Part shown: positions 36,064 to 44,433 of the stretch, one piece after another | How positions within the stretch are numbered: the first letter of the stretch is position 1 | How the letters are laid out: each line of letters opens with the position of its first letter | DNA from: Paenibacillus sabinae T27 | GTDB lineage: Bacteria; Bacillota; Bacilli; Paenibacillales; Paenibacillaceae | Assembly: GCF_000612505.1 (NCBI RefSeq) | Contig: NZ_CP004078.1 | Span: 2,344,001-2,408,000 of the forward strand | Direction of reading: 5' to 3' | DNA: 64,000 nucleotides | Program-made: the position numbers and the translations under genes | Notes under the pieces: generated by a model | What the model was told of the DNA's origin: nothing | Database searches by the model: none | The model's input: the letters and a program-made list of their open reading frames with translations, nothing else

Positions 36064-36246
36064 ATGCATCAGTATAGAGATAGGACTAGCGAAAATCCAG
36101 ACGTATCACGGCTTGCAGGTGGATTAGTCCGAATAGTATTGAAAAATCGCTCAGGAGTGCTTACGATCAATAGGAACAGATATGAACTTACAGCGGCGGA
36201 AATCTGTCACGAGGTTCTAGCGCTCACGTCTGATGATGGAGAGTGA
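36064..36246 (+). CDS. Possible small protein (60 aa)
   Basis: Reads VRIVLKNRSGVLTINRNRYE and ends in ELTAAEICHEVLALTSDDGE. It converges on, and overlaps the end of, the Rep-like gene by 40 bp. No strong ribosome binding site is seen. The stretch before it (35774-36063) holds repeated GGACTA motifs but no clear gene. Confidence 0.3.
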   Translation: MHQYRDRTSENPDVSRLAGGLVRIVLKNRSGVLTINRNRYELTAAEICHEVLALTSDDGE

Positions 36247-36995
36247 ATGAAGCTGGGAAGGTCATCTACATTGGAGAGTATGAGGTTATACAAGTTCACC
36301 GCTTGTGCTGCCGCATACTCTCTTATTTTTTTCTGATTGGCCCTTGTGAGATGCCCCCACACCAGGCTCCCTGCATTCAGTTGCCTGACAAGTTCCTGTT
36401 GTTTAGCAGGCATTGCCGTAATGTCTGTAATAATCTGATACTGCTGGGCCGAAATAAAATCATCAATGGTCAGCGCCGACACCTTCTTCATAGTCGGGAA
36501 TCGGAAACGAAGCTCTGTCCGTGTCCATGTATCTGTATGAGTTCGGTGCCGCTCCTGCATCTGAAGCTGCTTGTCATACATGTGTAGCTGAACAGAGGAT
36601 CGCCTGGACCCCATATACATTGAAGTAGGCAGAGGCCTAACATCTGCTCGCTTGGGAGGATGCACGGCGTGGAACTGTTCATAAGGAGTGTTACTGTCGA
36701 ATGCAATATCTAGCCGCTTCACTGACCACCTATGCAATGGTATCAGACTGAATATGTCACGTAGCAACGGGCTATCGTCAGAGTAGCCGTGAAACATGAG
36801 CTTACAGGTAAACTTCGAGGTAGGAAACTTGGGAATGTGCCATAGGTATACGCCCTTCCGCTTATCTAAGACGAAGTAACGATACCTTACGTGATTCGTG
36901 TTGTTGTACGCCTTGATAATGCTGTTGAATAGCTGTCTGCTTTCGATGTCATTTAGTTTGATGTATAACGTCTTTGTATCCGATGATACTCTCAT
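36207..36995 (-). CDS. Rep_trans / MobT-like replication initiation or relaxase protein (262 aa)
   Basis: Pattern of the replication initiation factor family: an RWSVKRLDIAFDSNTP block near residue 90, MYMGSRRSSVQLHMYDKQLQ, then TWTRTELRFRFP. Members nick DNA at an origin for rolling-circle replication or for transfer (MobT of Tn916-type elements). At 262 residues it is shorter than typical MobT. Candidate target repeats lie just downstream at 35950-36130. It is the best evidence that the element replicates or mobilises once excised. Confidence 0.65.
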   Translation of the reverse strand: MRVSSDTKTLYIKLNDIESRQLFNSIIKAYNNTNHVRYRYFVLDKRKGVYLWHIPKFPTSKFTCKLMFHGYSDDSPLLRDIFSLIPLHRWSVKRLDIAFDSNTPYEQFHAVHPPKRADVRPLPTSMYMGSRRSSVQLHMYDKQLQMQERHRTHTDTWTRTELRFRFPTMKKVSALTIDDFISAQQYQIITDITAMPAKQQELVRQLNAGSLVWGHLTRANQKKIREYAAAQAVNLYNLILSNVDDLPSFIHSPSSDVSARTS

Positions 36996-37126
36996 GCTAT
37001 GGCTGCCCCCTTATCTGTTGTAAGGAGATAGAAACGACAAGAAACTGTGTAATACTTATCTCCACAGCTAGAACAACCTTTTACTTCATGAAAACACAAG
37101 AGAACGTATGTGCTAATTTGTTTGGT

Positions 37127-37867
37127 TTAACGAAATTTACTGGCTAATGAAGATAGCCTTAGCAGTAATGCTTCCGTTTTACTTTTGTCCAAGCTCTGCT
37201 TTGATTCAAGCTTCTGTTTATGCTTATCAGATAAGAATTTGATTGTCTGCTCAATGAACTCAATGTCCTCAGGATCAAGCACATATTGATCAAAAATCCT
37301 CTTCTCCATTAATACGTTCTTACTTGTACCTTGATAGACCCTCATTACGAATTCGATAGATACTCGATCCAGGACAAGACCCCCGTCCTTCTCGTAAATT
37401 TCTTCTCCTTCTTCATCAAGATCACCGTCATAATCAAGCAACTCGGGATATTTTCTTACGAGAGCAGTACGTTCTCTTGGATCATGCGGATGAATCGTAC
37501 CTGCTTTTCTGTAAAAATCATCGAAATATGCTTCCTCATCCTCATGCTTTCCGAGGAAAAATCCCGCCAATGGCTCGTTCGCCTCGTCTGGGAAAAATAA
37601 AGCAGTTGGAACATTGTAATGATTCTTGAGATTTAAGATCATGTTTCGTCGTGGCTTCTTAATGTTCTCTTCAATGTTCTTTAGTCCCTGATAAGAAACA
37701 AACTGCTTTATCGGATCGGGTATATTGACCACGGCTTGTCTTGTGTATTCACCTGGATACATTTTGTTTAACATTTGTCGAATAGTCTTGAATTTGCTTC
37801 CAATGCTCTTTTTGTTCAGAGACGAAAGCTCCTTATGCCAAATAAATCTTCCTCTGACTATAGCCAT
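37127..37867 (-). CDS. Hypothetical protein, possibly an HTH repressor (246 aa)
   Basis: ATG with AGGAGGAAC upstream. The N-terminal 100 residues look like a diverged XRE-type fold (SIGSKFKTIRQMLNK ... GLKNIEENIKKPRRNMILNL, then YNVPTALFFPDE). An acidic middle and a helical, lysine-rich C-terminus follow. It is divergent from the DUF3987 gene, the position of the master repressor in many phage satellites. That role is inferred from position. Confidence 0.5.
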   Translation of the reverse strand: MAIVRGRFIWHKELSSLNKKSIGSKFKTIRQMLNKMYPGEYTRQAVVNIPDPIKQFVSYQGLKNIEENIKKPRRNMILNLKNHYNVPTALFFPDEANEPLAGFFLGKHEDEEAYFDDFYRKAGTIHPHDPRERTALVRKYPELLDYDGDLDEEGEEIYEKDGGLVLDRVSIEFVMRVYQGTSKNVLMEKRIFDQYVLDPEDIEFIEQTIKFLSDKHKQKLESKQSLDKSKTEALLLRLSSLASKFR

Positions 37868-38217
37868 TCTGGTTCCTCCTAGCTTGTATTTGAGTTGAAT
37901 CAGATTTGAGGGCTTTATACTTCTGCGTTCATTACTTGTTCAAATCCAAGGAAGTAACATAGGTTCAATGATTAAAGTTGAAATGTAAATAAACAAACAA
38001 CACCTTATCTTACACTAGTTGAAAACAAAATCAACCTGCTGTAAAGTCATGTTTGCAAGACAGCTGCGAGACATTTTTGGAAGGATGTGACTAAACGATG
38101 CTTACGTCAATCATTCAACGCTCTGCAAATAATCTTGTTTCTACGCAATTTTGGTAGCGGGCGCACCGTCTTAATCAATCAGCTTAAAACCAAATTAATA
38201 TACCTGGAGGTATTCAA
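37868..38217. other. Divergent control region
   Basis: 350 bp, AT-rich, between the putative repressor and the DUF3987 gene. No gene is supported. It should hold promoters in both directions, but I see no single convincing operator. Confidence 0.4.
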
Positions 38218-39663
38218 ATGATTATAAAGCAGAGTGATATGGAACAAACGGGGATCGTTCCGTTCGATCAATATGAGCTTCCAAGTTTCCCAGTGGACAT
38301 CTTTCCGAATTGGCTAGGACAATTTGTCTTAAGTGTATCAGATGCTTCTCAGACCCCAACTGACGCTTCAGGCTTTGCCGCATTATCAGTCTTGTCTACA
38401 GCATTATCCAAGAAATTCTTAATTCGTCCGTTTACAAGAGGATCATGGACTGAGCTAAACAACCTTTACACGGTAGTAATTATGCCATCGGGTGAAAGAA
38501 AAAGCGTAGTTCACAATGCCTTCGTTTGGCCCGTTATCGAATATGAGAAACGGAAGAGAAAGGAGGCTTTACAAGATAAGGACTCCGACTCTGACGAAGA
38601 CGGCTCCATGCCTAGATTTATTGCAGATGACACTACCCCCGAGAAATTAATAGGCCTAATGAAGAAAAACAATGAAAGAATGGCAGTTCTCTCATCTGAG
38701 GGGGGATTGTTCGAGATGCTGGATGGAAAGCGATACACAACCACTCCAAATCTGGATGTATACCTGAAGTCGTATACAGGTGATTATCTCGCTGTCGATC
38801 GAATGGGACGTCCTTCTGAAGTGCTTAACAACCCTATACTTACAATCGGTTTGTTTGTACAGCCAAGCGTACTTCAGGGGCTTCCTGATCGCTTAGCAGA
38901 TCGTGGATTATTCGGTCGGTTCCTTTACGCCAAACCCAGATCGATGCGTGGCAAACGTGATGTAACTCCTAAAGAGATAGATGAGCACGCGGCCCAAAAG
39001 TTCTATGCTTCCATCACTGCTATGATGGAGTTTAATCCAAAATATCCAATTCAATTAAGCCTTTCAGAAGAAGCACAGGAGTTATTTCTTGCTTTCTTGA
39101 AAGAGCAAGAAGAAAGTTTGAATAATGATCTTGCATTTGACTTCATGACATCTTGGACTGAACGGCTCCCCGCCCATCTATTACGAATTGCTTCATTATT
39201 ACATGCAGCCGAACAGTTCGAGCTTGGAGAAGACGTACTGGGTGATATAAACCGCATTATCAGTCTAGACACTATAGAAAGGGTACTTGGGACAATTCAG
39301 TATTTTGTTGACCATGCGTTGGCTGCGTTCGGTTGTATCAAATCAGATGAGGAACTGGAGAGCGCGAAATACCTTTGGAATGTTCTGGTTAGAGAAGGGA
39401 AGCAAGATTATCGAAAGCAATACATCTGGCAAAAGACAAAGGGTAAGTTCGCTAGGGTGGAACGACTTGATACTGCCATCAGCATACTTAGACAGCGATC
39501 TTATCTTGATATAGAAACTGACTGCTCTAAGCCTGGAAGAAAAGCATTGCTTATCAGGTTGAATCCTAAGGCAATTGAACTTTTCGACCCGTATCGAAGT
39601 AAACGCGCATCTGTTAATCAAGCGGAACGTATATCTCTTCCTAAAGAAATTGTGAAAGGATGA
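38218..39663 (+). CDS. DUF3987 family protein (YfjI-like), probable replication ATPase
   Basis: 481 residues; ATG with TGGAGG upstream. The FPVDIFPNWLGQFVLSVSDA start is the usual beginning of DUF3987 proteins. A degenerate P-loop follows (VVIMPSGERKSVVHNAFV), with a later FVQPSVLQGLPDRLADRGLF block. They are common in phages and mobile islands, often fused to a primase domain that is absent here. Probably needed for element replication. The excisionase and integrase genes follow on the same strand, so regulated excision and replication may share one transcript. Confidence 0.75.
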   Translation: MIIKQSDMEQTGIVPFDQYELPSFPVDIFPNWLGQFVLSVSDASQTPTDASGFAALSVLSTALSKKFLIRPFTRGSWTELNNLYTVVIMPSGERKSVVHNAFVWPVIEYEKRKRKEALQDKDSDSDEDGSMPRFIADDTTPEKLIGLMKKNNERMAVLSSEGGLFEMLDGKRYTTTPNLDVYLKSYTGDYLAVDRMGRPSEVLNNPILTIGLFVQPSVLQGLPDRLADRGLFGRFLYAKPRSMRGKRDVTPKEIDEHAAQKFYASITAMMEFNPKYPIQLSLSEEAQELFLAFLKEQEESLNNDLAFDFMTSWTERLPAHLLRIASLLHAAEQFELGEDVLGDINRIISLDTIERVLGTIQYFVDHALAAFGCIKSDEELESAKYLWNVLVREGKQDYRKQYIWQKTKGKFARVERLDTAISILRQRSYLDIETDCSKPGRKALLIRLNPKAIELFDPYRSKRASVNQAERISLPKEIVKG

Positions 39664-39668
39664 TTACT

Positions 39669-39839
39669 ATGCAAAACTCTTACCCTGAAGTGCTTAACGT
39701 AGCGGATGTTCAAAATATACTGGGAATTGGCCGCCGTCAAGCTTATGAACTGGTGAACTCGGGACAATTTCGTGTAGTGCGTGTCGGTAAGTCGATTCGC
39801 ATTCTGAAGGAGGTCTTCTTCATGTGGCTTAATGGCTAA
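39669..39839 (+). CDS. Excisionase-like HTH protein (56 aa)
   Basis: ATG with AAAGGATG upstream. A MerR/excisionase winged helix: LNVADVQNILGIGRRQAYEL, then NSGQFRVVRVGKSIRILKE. Size and position directly before the integrase fit a Xis that directs excision. Confidence 0.75.
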   Translation: MQNSYPEVLNVADVQNILGIGRRQAYELVNSGQFRVVRVGKSIRILKEVFFMWLNG

Positions 39840-39950
39840 GAATACATCTTGAAAGGTGGTGATATAGAGTGCTAGTGGAACGTATTCGTGGTGATCCATA
39901 ATCCTCTAAATTCTTTTAACAACTACAATAATTCAATGGAGGCGATTGAA

Positions 39951-41096
39951 ATGACAGTTGCGGGCTATGTAGGAAAGTACTTCGTGAAGAAAGAGAATAA
40001 GGAACTGTACTTTTACACTCTGACTTTGGGCAAAGATGCTAACGGTAAGCGAATCCAAATTAAAAAGCGCGGTTTCAAGAGTGAAAGGGAAGCAAAGAAG
40101 GCGCTTAGGGAAGCTCAGGTGCAAGCAGACAAGGGTTCTTATTGTGAGCCGTCTAAACTGACCTACGGAGAGTTTCTGATGGAGTGGTTCAGAGGTAAAT
40201 CATCTAATTACGGAACGCAGACGGCTAAGAGCACGGAATCATACATCAGACTTCATATCAAACCGCAGCTTGGTCAGTATCCATTGGCAAAGTTAAATAT
40301 CATAACAATTGAACGTTTTGTGAACGGCCTGAGAGACAAGGGGTTGGCAGAGGGTACTATCAAACGAATTTTTAATGTGGTTACAGCCTCGCTTAATTCG
40401 GCTGAGAGAAAAGATATTATTCCAAGGAATGTGGCCTCAAGGATAGATAACAAGCCTAAGGCTAAACGGAAAGACATGCAGATATGGAATGCTGATGAGG
40501 TCAGACATTTCCTTCATACAGTCCGTAAAGAGGAGGTACGATATTATGAAGCATTCCATTTGGCACTAGCTACAGGGATGCGGCAAGGAGAAATACTTGG
40601 TCTGCGTTGGCGAGATGTGGATTTAGAACGTGGAGTGATTTCAGTCAGACAAACGCTGAGTCATGATGGCAAAGAGTTAAGGGCTGGAGCAAAAACAACA
40701 ACCAGTATTCGGACAATCTCACTTGATGCTGATACAACCCAAATGCTGGAGAAGTGGAAGCGTCGGCAACAACTGGAGAAATATGACGCTGGGGGAATGT
40801 ACATTAATCATGACCTTGTGATCTGCACAACGGTCGGAACACCAACTACACCGAGGAACCTGTCCAGAACGTGGTACAGCATGCTTAAGAAGTCCGAACT
40901 TCATCCTATTACTTTTCATGATCTTAGACACACCCATGCTTCACTGCTGCTTAAGAATAATGTGCATCCTAAGATCGTATCAGAGCGCTTGGGACACGCT
41001 TCAATACAGATTACCCTTGATCTATACTCTCACCTGTTTCCGAACATGCAGGAAGAAGCTGCACACGCTCTGGGAGAACAATTATTCAGAACCTGA
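39951..41096 (+). CDS. Tyrosine integrase (Tn916/phage family)
   Basis: 381 residues from the ATG at 39951, with GGAGG 8 nt upstream; the longer frame from 39888 lacks a site. An N-terminal arm-binding domain (VKKENKELYFYTLTLGK) precedes the SAM-like core-binding domain and the catalytic domain. Catalytic residues are in place: Arg in ATGMRQGE, His-x-x-Arg in HDLRHTHASLL, His in RLGHASIQ, and Tyr359 in LYSHL. It lies 144 bp from the right attachment site in the intact tRNA-Val gene. Confidence 0.95.
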   Translation: MTVAGYVGKYFVKKENKELYFYTLTLGKDANGKRIQIKKRGFKSEREAKKALREAQVQADKGSYCEPSKLTYGEFLMEWFRGKSSNYGTQTAKSTESYIRLHIKPQLGQYPLAKLNIITIERFVNGLRDKGLAEGTIKRIFNVVTASLNSAERKDIIPRNVASRIDNKPKAKRKDMQIWNADEVRHFLHTVRKEEVRYYEAFHLALATGMRQGEILGLRWRDVDLERGVISVRQTLSHDGKELRAGAKTTTSIRTISLDADTTQMLEKWKRRQQLEKYDAGGMYINHDLVICTTVGTPTTPRNLSRTWYSMLKKSELHPITFHDLRHTHASLLLKNNVHPKIVSERLGHASIQITLDLYSHLFPNMQEEAAHALGEQLFRT

Positions 41097-41142
41097 GTTG
41101 CTCAGCGGTGATTGAAGGATACAGGAAGATATGAACTGACTT

Positions 41143-41161
41143 ACTACCACGGTGCTACCAC
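41143..41161. repeat. Right arm-type integrase sites
   Basis: ACTACCAC (41143-41150) and GTGCTACCAC (41152-41161) repeat CTACCAC with an 11-bp period, matching 20956-20976. In addition ACCACGGTGC here is the inverse of GCACCGTGGT just inside the left end (about 20843-20852). Confidence 0.6.
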
Positions 41162-41205
41162 GAAGGCAAAGGAGAGGCTATGTTGAGATGGAATCTGTCC
41201 TTAAA

Positions 41206-41236
41206 ATGAAAAAAAAGCCTTGATACACAAGGCTTT
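41206..41236 (-). terminator. Terminator of tRNA-Val (element-supplied)
   Basis: AAAGCCTTG (41214-41222) and CAAGGCTTT (41228-41236) form the stem, and the minus strand continues with a run of T. It replaces the displaced original terminator now at 20751-20783. Confidence 0.8.
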
Positions 41237-41239
41237 CTG

Positions 41240-41285
41240 CGTATAGGACGGATGGGGATCGAACCCATGACCCCTACCCTGTCAA
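41240..41285. repeat. Right attachment site, 46-bp direct repeat
   Basis: Identical to 20794-20839. It lies within the 3' half of the intact tRNA-Val gene, so the element restores the gene on insertion. Confidence 0.9.
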
Positions 41286-41315
41286 GATAGTGCTCTCCCG
41301 CTGAGCTACCGTCCT
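41244..41315 (-). tRNA. tRNA-Val(GAC)
   Basis: 72 nt folds as a full cloverleaf: acceptor AGGACGG/CCGTCCT, D stem GCTC/GAGC, anticodon stem CTATC/GGTAG with loop TTGACAG (anticodon GAC), and T stem ATGGG/CCCAT with loop TTCGATC. CCA is not encoded. Its 3' half is the integration target of the element. Confidence 0.95.
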
Positions 41316-41371
41316 GCAACGAGATTTATAATATCATAAAGCTGGCAGGAGATGCAACTATTTTTTTGAAA

Positions 41372-41545
41372 ATGAAAAAAGCAGGGAGTGCTCCCCAAAA
41401 AATTAGCGATAAATTCAAAAGCTTACCTGTCAATGTGATGTATTTGGCGGAAATCCCTCAGGGTTATGTGATTGAATTAAGAATTGAAGACCGAAATTCC
41501 GAATTAATGATTAGGGGTCATCTCATCCCGATTCAGGATAAATAA
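41372..41545 (+). CDS. Small hypothetical protein (57 aa)
   Basis: A beta-rich frame (SLPVNVMYLAEIPQGYVIEL ... MIRGHLIPIQDK) that looks coding but has a poor ribosome binding site. It is chromosomal, between the tRNA and the malic enzyme. Unrecognised. Confidence 0.4.
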   Translation: MKKAGSAPQKISDKFKSLPVNVMYLAEIPQGYVIELRIEDRNSELMIRGHLIPIQDK

Positions 41546-41595
41546 AGAAGGACCTAAAGCACGAAACGTTCAGCCAATTACCAGGAGGGATAACC

Positions 41596-42777
41596 ATGAA
41601 TGTGGAGGAAATCATGCTGCTTCACCAAGGCGGCAAGTTAGAAACAACTTTGAAGCATCCAATCGAATCGATGGAGGATTTGGCCAAGGTCTATACACCG
41701 GGTGTTGCCAAGGTATGTCAAGCCATCGCTTCGGATCAGGATAAAGCATATGAGCTGACTACGAAAAAAAATACAGTGGCGGTCATCAGCGACGGTACGG
41801 CGGTACTGGGGCTTGGGGATATCGGACCGAGAGCGGCCATGCCGGTCATGGAAGGAAAAGCCGCGCTGTTCAAACAGTTTGCCGATGTGGATGCGGTGCC
41901 GATCTGCCTGGACACGAAGAGCACGGAAGAGATTATCGCGATCGTCAAGGCGCTGGCTCCCACGTTCGGAGGCATCAATCTGGAGGATATTTCTTCTCCC
42001 CGCTGCTTCGAAATTGAGCGCCGTCTCAAGGAAGAGCTGGATATTCCGGTATTTCACGACGATCAGCATGGTACGGCGATTGTGGTGCTGGCCGGACTGC
42101 TTAACGCGCTGAAGGTAGTAGACAAAGACATCAGGGACGTCAAAATTGTCGTAAACGGCTGCGGAGCGGCAGGCATATCGATCGCAAAAATGCTGCTGGG
42201 CGCAGGAGCCGAAAATCTGATCGGCGTCGACCGGGAAGGCGCGATTAACCGCCAGAATGTGTACGACAAGCATCACTGGACCGAATTTGCACAGATCAGC
42301 AATCCCCATTTGGAGCAAGGCTCTTTGTCCGACTGCATCAAGGAAGCGGATGTATTTATCGGGGTTTCCGCACCGAACGTGCTAAAAGTCGAGGATGTTC
42401 AAAATATGGCCAAAGATCCGATCGTATTCGCCATGGCCAATCCGACACCGGAGATCGATCCCGCTCTTGCGGCCCCGTATGTCAAGGTTATGGCGACGGG
42501 TCGCTCCGATTATCCGAACCAGATTAACAATGTGCTTTGCTTCCCGGGCATATTCCGGGGGGCTCTAGACTGCGGCGCCACCGACATTAACGACGAAATG
42601 AAGCTTGCGGTTGCGGAAGCGATCGCGTCGGCGGTCGACGAATCCGAGCTGAACGAGCATTTCATCATTCCCAATGCTTTCGACAAGCGGGTTGTGGAAT
42701 GCATTCGAAAAGCAGTAGCCGAAGCGGCTATCCGAACCGGCGTTGCCCGGAAAAAAGCGCTGACCAGCGTGTACTAA
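41596..42777 (+). CDS. Malic enzyme (NAD(P)-dependent malate dehydrogenase, decarboxylating)
   Basis: 393 residues; ATG with AGGAGGGAT upstream. The malic signature is seen as DGTAVLGLGDIGPRAAMPVM, metal-binding acidic residues as GINLEDISSPRCFEIE and FHDDQHGTA, and the nucleotide fold as VNGCGAAGISIAKML. Converts malate to pyruvate and CO2 while reducing NAD(P). The short form, without the phosphotransacetylase-like domain of long MaeB, is like B. subtilis YtsJ. Monocistronic, ended by a strong terminator. Confidence 0.95.
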   Translation: MNVEEIMLLHQGGKLETTLKHPIESMEDLAKVYTPGVAKVCQAIASDQDKAYELTTKKNTVAVISDGTAVLGLGDIGPRAAMPVMEGKAALFKQFADVDAVPICLDTKSTEEIIAIVKALAPTFGGINLEDISSPRCFEIERRLKEELDIPVFHDDQHGTAIVVLAGLLNALKVVDKDIRDVKIVVNGCGAAGISIAKMLLGAGAENLIGVDREGAINRQNVYDKHHWTEFAQISNPHLEQGSLSDCIKEADVFIGVSAPNVLKVEDVQNMAKDPIVFAMANPTPEIDPALAAPYVKVMATGRSDYPNQINNVLCFPGIFRGALDCGATDINDEMKLAVAEAIASAVDESELNEHFIIPNAFDKRVVECIRKAVAEAAIRTGVARKKALTSVY

Positions 42778-42833
42778 CTCAAGTGAAAGGCAGCACATTC
42801 TGCCGAATGAACGAGGTTTGACTTTATCAATAT

Positions 42834-42872
42834 AAAAAGCGAACCGGCCAACGATGGGCCGGTTCGCTTTTT
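42834..42872 (+). terminator. Rho-independent terminator of the malic enzyme gene
   Basis: AAAAAGCGAACCGGCC pairs with GGCCGGTTCGCTTTTT across a 7-nt loop. It is symmetrical enough to act on both strands, since the ABC operon on the minus strand ends at 42924. Confidence 0.9.
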
Positions 42873-42923
42873 ATTTATGCGGCTTCAAAAGGAAGAGAAA
42901 ATGAATCCTAAAGCCGCGGTAAG

Positions 42924-43718
42924 TCAGGAGATCTTGAACGCGGCGCTTCCCAGCCGCTCGCCCCGGCGGAGCTTCTCGCGGACTGCCATGATGGCGGCGT
43001 CCGCCTTCTGCAGCTCTTCCAGCAGCTCGGATTCGCCCTCGTCGCTGCGAAGGACATCGGCGATGCCGCCGCTCTTCAGGATAATCCGGCTGTGAGCGAG
43101 CAGCGCCAGAATCGGGTCGTGGGTCGCCATCAGCACAATCTTCTGATTCTGCACGAGGATGTCCAGTGCCTGTCTGCGGTCGATCCCCGCGTTCTCGATT
43201 TCGTCGATGAGCACAATTGGGCTGTCAGACAGAATCGCGGTATCCGCGATCATCAGGGCCCGCGACTGGCCGCCGCTCAGCGCGGTGAGCGGAGTGTCCG
43301 AAACAATCGGCTCCCCGGTCAGCCGGTTGGCCTGAGCGACGACGCTGTCGATGAGATTCGCAAGTCCCGCTTCTTCGAAACGGGTGTCGCGGCACTCCGC
43401 ATGCATGGCGATAAATTCCGCTACCGTAGCGTCCATCACAAAGTTCATGTTCTGGGACAGCTGTGCGATCAGCTTTCTGCCCCAGGCGAACCTGAGCTCG
43501 GGAGCAGGAGGCTGATCGTTAATCAGGATGCAGCGCCCGCTCGGCGTATCCCGCTGGGCAATATATTCGATATCGGCCAGCAGCCTGCTCTTCCCAGAGC
43601 CGGTCGGCCCCACCACGGCCACAAGATGGCCTGGTACCAGCCTTAGATTGACATCCTCGGGGCTGCCTGACTTGGAACGGCCCCCCAGAATCGTAATGGA
43701 CTCAATGCTGTCCGTCAT
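42924..43718 (-). CDS. ABC-type ATPase of an unusual three-gene operon (264 aa)
   Basis: Complete ABC ATPase: Walker A GPTGSGKS, signature LSGGQSRALMIADT, Walker B IVLIDEIENAG, and switch histidine in MATHDP. ATG with GGAGGTGAG upstream, one base after the previous stop. No permease gene is present nearby. A GTPase and a signal-less binding protein precede it, so it may power loading or remodelling of a cofactor inside the cell rather than transport. That role is inference. Confidence 0.75.
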   Translation of the reverse strand: MTDSIESITILGGRSKSGSPEDVNLRLVPGHLVAVVGPTGSGKSRLLADIEYIAQRDTPSGRCILINDQPPAPELRFAWGRKLIAQLSQNMNFVMDATVAEFIAMHAECRDTRFEEAGLANLIDSVVAQANRLTGEPIVSDTPLTALSGGQSRALMIADTAILSDSPIVLIDEIENAGIDRRQALDILVQNQKIVLMATHDPILALLAHSRIILKSGGIADVLRSDEGESELLEELQKADAAIMAVREKLRRGERLGSAAFKIS

Positions 43719-43719
43719 C

Positions 43720-44430
43720 TTAACTCACCTCCGGGCGTGGGACGTCCGGTATCGCAATGCTCTTGACGTTGCCCATCTGGTAATCGCTGCCGATTTTCGT
43801 TTCGCCCAGGCAGTAGGAACAGACCGCCGCAGGCATCGAGAACCGGAGCTTCCGCCCTTCAAGGGTGTCGATATCCTGCGCCTGCTTCAGCAGAGCACCA
43901 AGTCGCTCCTTGCCTTGACCGGTCAGGCCGTTGATCTGGAGCACCTCGGCTTTGGAATTCACTTTACGCACCTGATACTGAAACACTTCACGCTCGGCTT
44001 GGGATACAATGTCGCCTTTGGTAATGGCGACGATATCGGCCTGCTTGAGCAGAGGCCCCATTTTGGTCGGGGTATTCGCCCCCGATAAATTATCAATCAC
44101 ACAGACCGCCAGCGCGTGGCGGATGAACGGGGAGCAGCGATTGCACAGTCCTGCGCTTTCGCTGATCAGAATATCCAGCTCCAGCGACTGCCCCCAGCGG
44201 ACACAGGCTTCAATATTGGTCACAAAATAATGATCCGGGCACAAATTGCCGGCAAGACCAAGAAGCACCGGAACATCTTTGGCACGGTAGCGCTCATCAT
44301 CCTTGGACGCGACGCAGTCGAATTTGACGACCCCCGCTTGAAGTCCCTGCTCCTTTAGCCAATCAATCACACGTAGAAGCATGGAGGTTTTGCCGCTCGA
44401 CGGCGGGCCGGCCACGGTTATGAGCTTCAT
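43720..44430 (-). CDS. HypB/UreG-like P-loop GTPase with two cysteine pairs (236 aa)
   Basis: Walker A GPPSSGKTS at the N-terminus, ESAGLCNRCSPF in place of the usual Walker B region, and TKGD as the guanine-specificity motif. This is the plan of metallocentre-insertion GTPases such as HypB and UreG. Two cysteine pairs (CNRC and, near the C-terminus, CSYC) could bind a metal or an iron-sulfur cluster. It lies 3 bp after the binding-protein gene and 1 bp before the ATPase gene. No hydrogenase, urease or other client is in the window. Confidence 0.7.
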   Translation of the reverse strand: MKLITVAGPPSSGKTSMLLRVIDWLKEQGLQAGVVKFDCVASKDDERYRAKDVPVLLGLAGNLCPDHYFVTNIEACVRWGQSLELDILISESAGLCNRCSPFIRHALAVCVIDNLSGANTPTKMGPLLKQADIVAITKGDIVSQAEREVFQYQVRKVNSKAEVLQINGLTGQGKERLGALLKQAQDIDTLEGRKLRFSMPAAVCSYCLGETKIGSDYQMGNVKSIAIPDVPRPEVS

Positions 44431-44433
44431 CGG

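Larger units (their letters stand above)
20794..41285. mobile_element. Integrative element in tRNA-Val(GAC), about 20.4 kb
   Basis: Bounded by a 46-bp direct repeat, with a tyrosine integrase (39951-41096) and an excisionase at the right end, and 11-bp-spaced arm-type repeats at both ends. The content is AT-rich relative to both flanks. Functions seen: a Rep_trans/MobT-like protein, a DUF3987 protein, four or more HTH regulators, RadC, a BcgI-like restriction-modification pair and a HEPN-motif protein. There are also many proteins under 80 residues. No capsid, terminase, tail, coupling protein or secretion-channel gene is seen. It is therefore either a mobilizable element or a phage-satellite-like island; the data do not decide. 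Confidence 0.85.

Noticed and set aside
35933..36127. 64-residue plus-strand frame before the Rep-like gene
   Set aside because: Covers repeated GGACTA motifs and has only a weak start; more likely part of a control or origin region.
39870..39902. Ten-codon GTG frame with a good ribosome binding site between excisionase and integrase
   Set aside because: Too short to support as a gene; could be a leader peptide, but nothing else argues for it.
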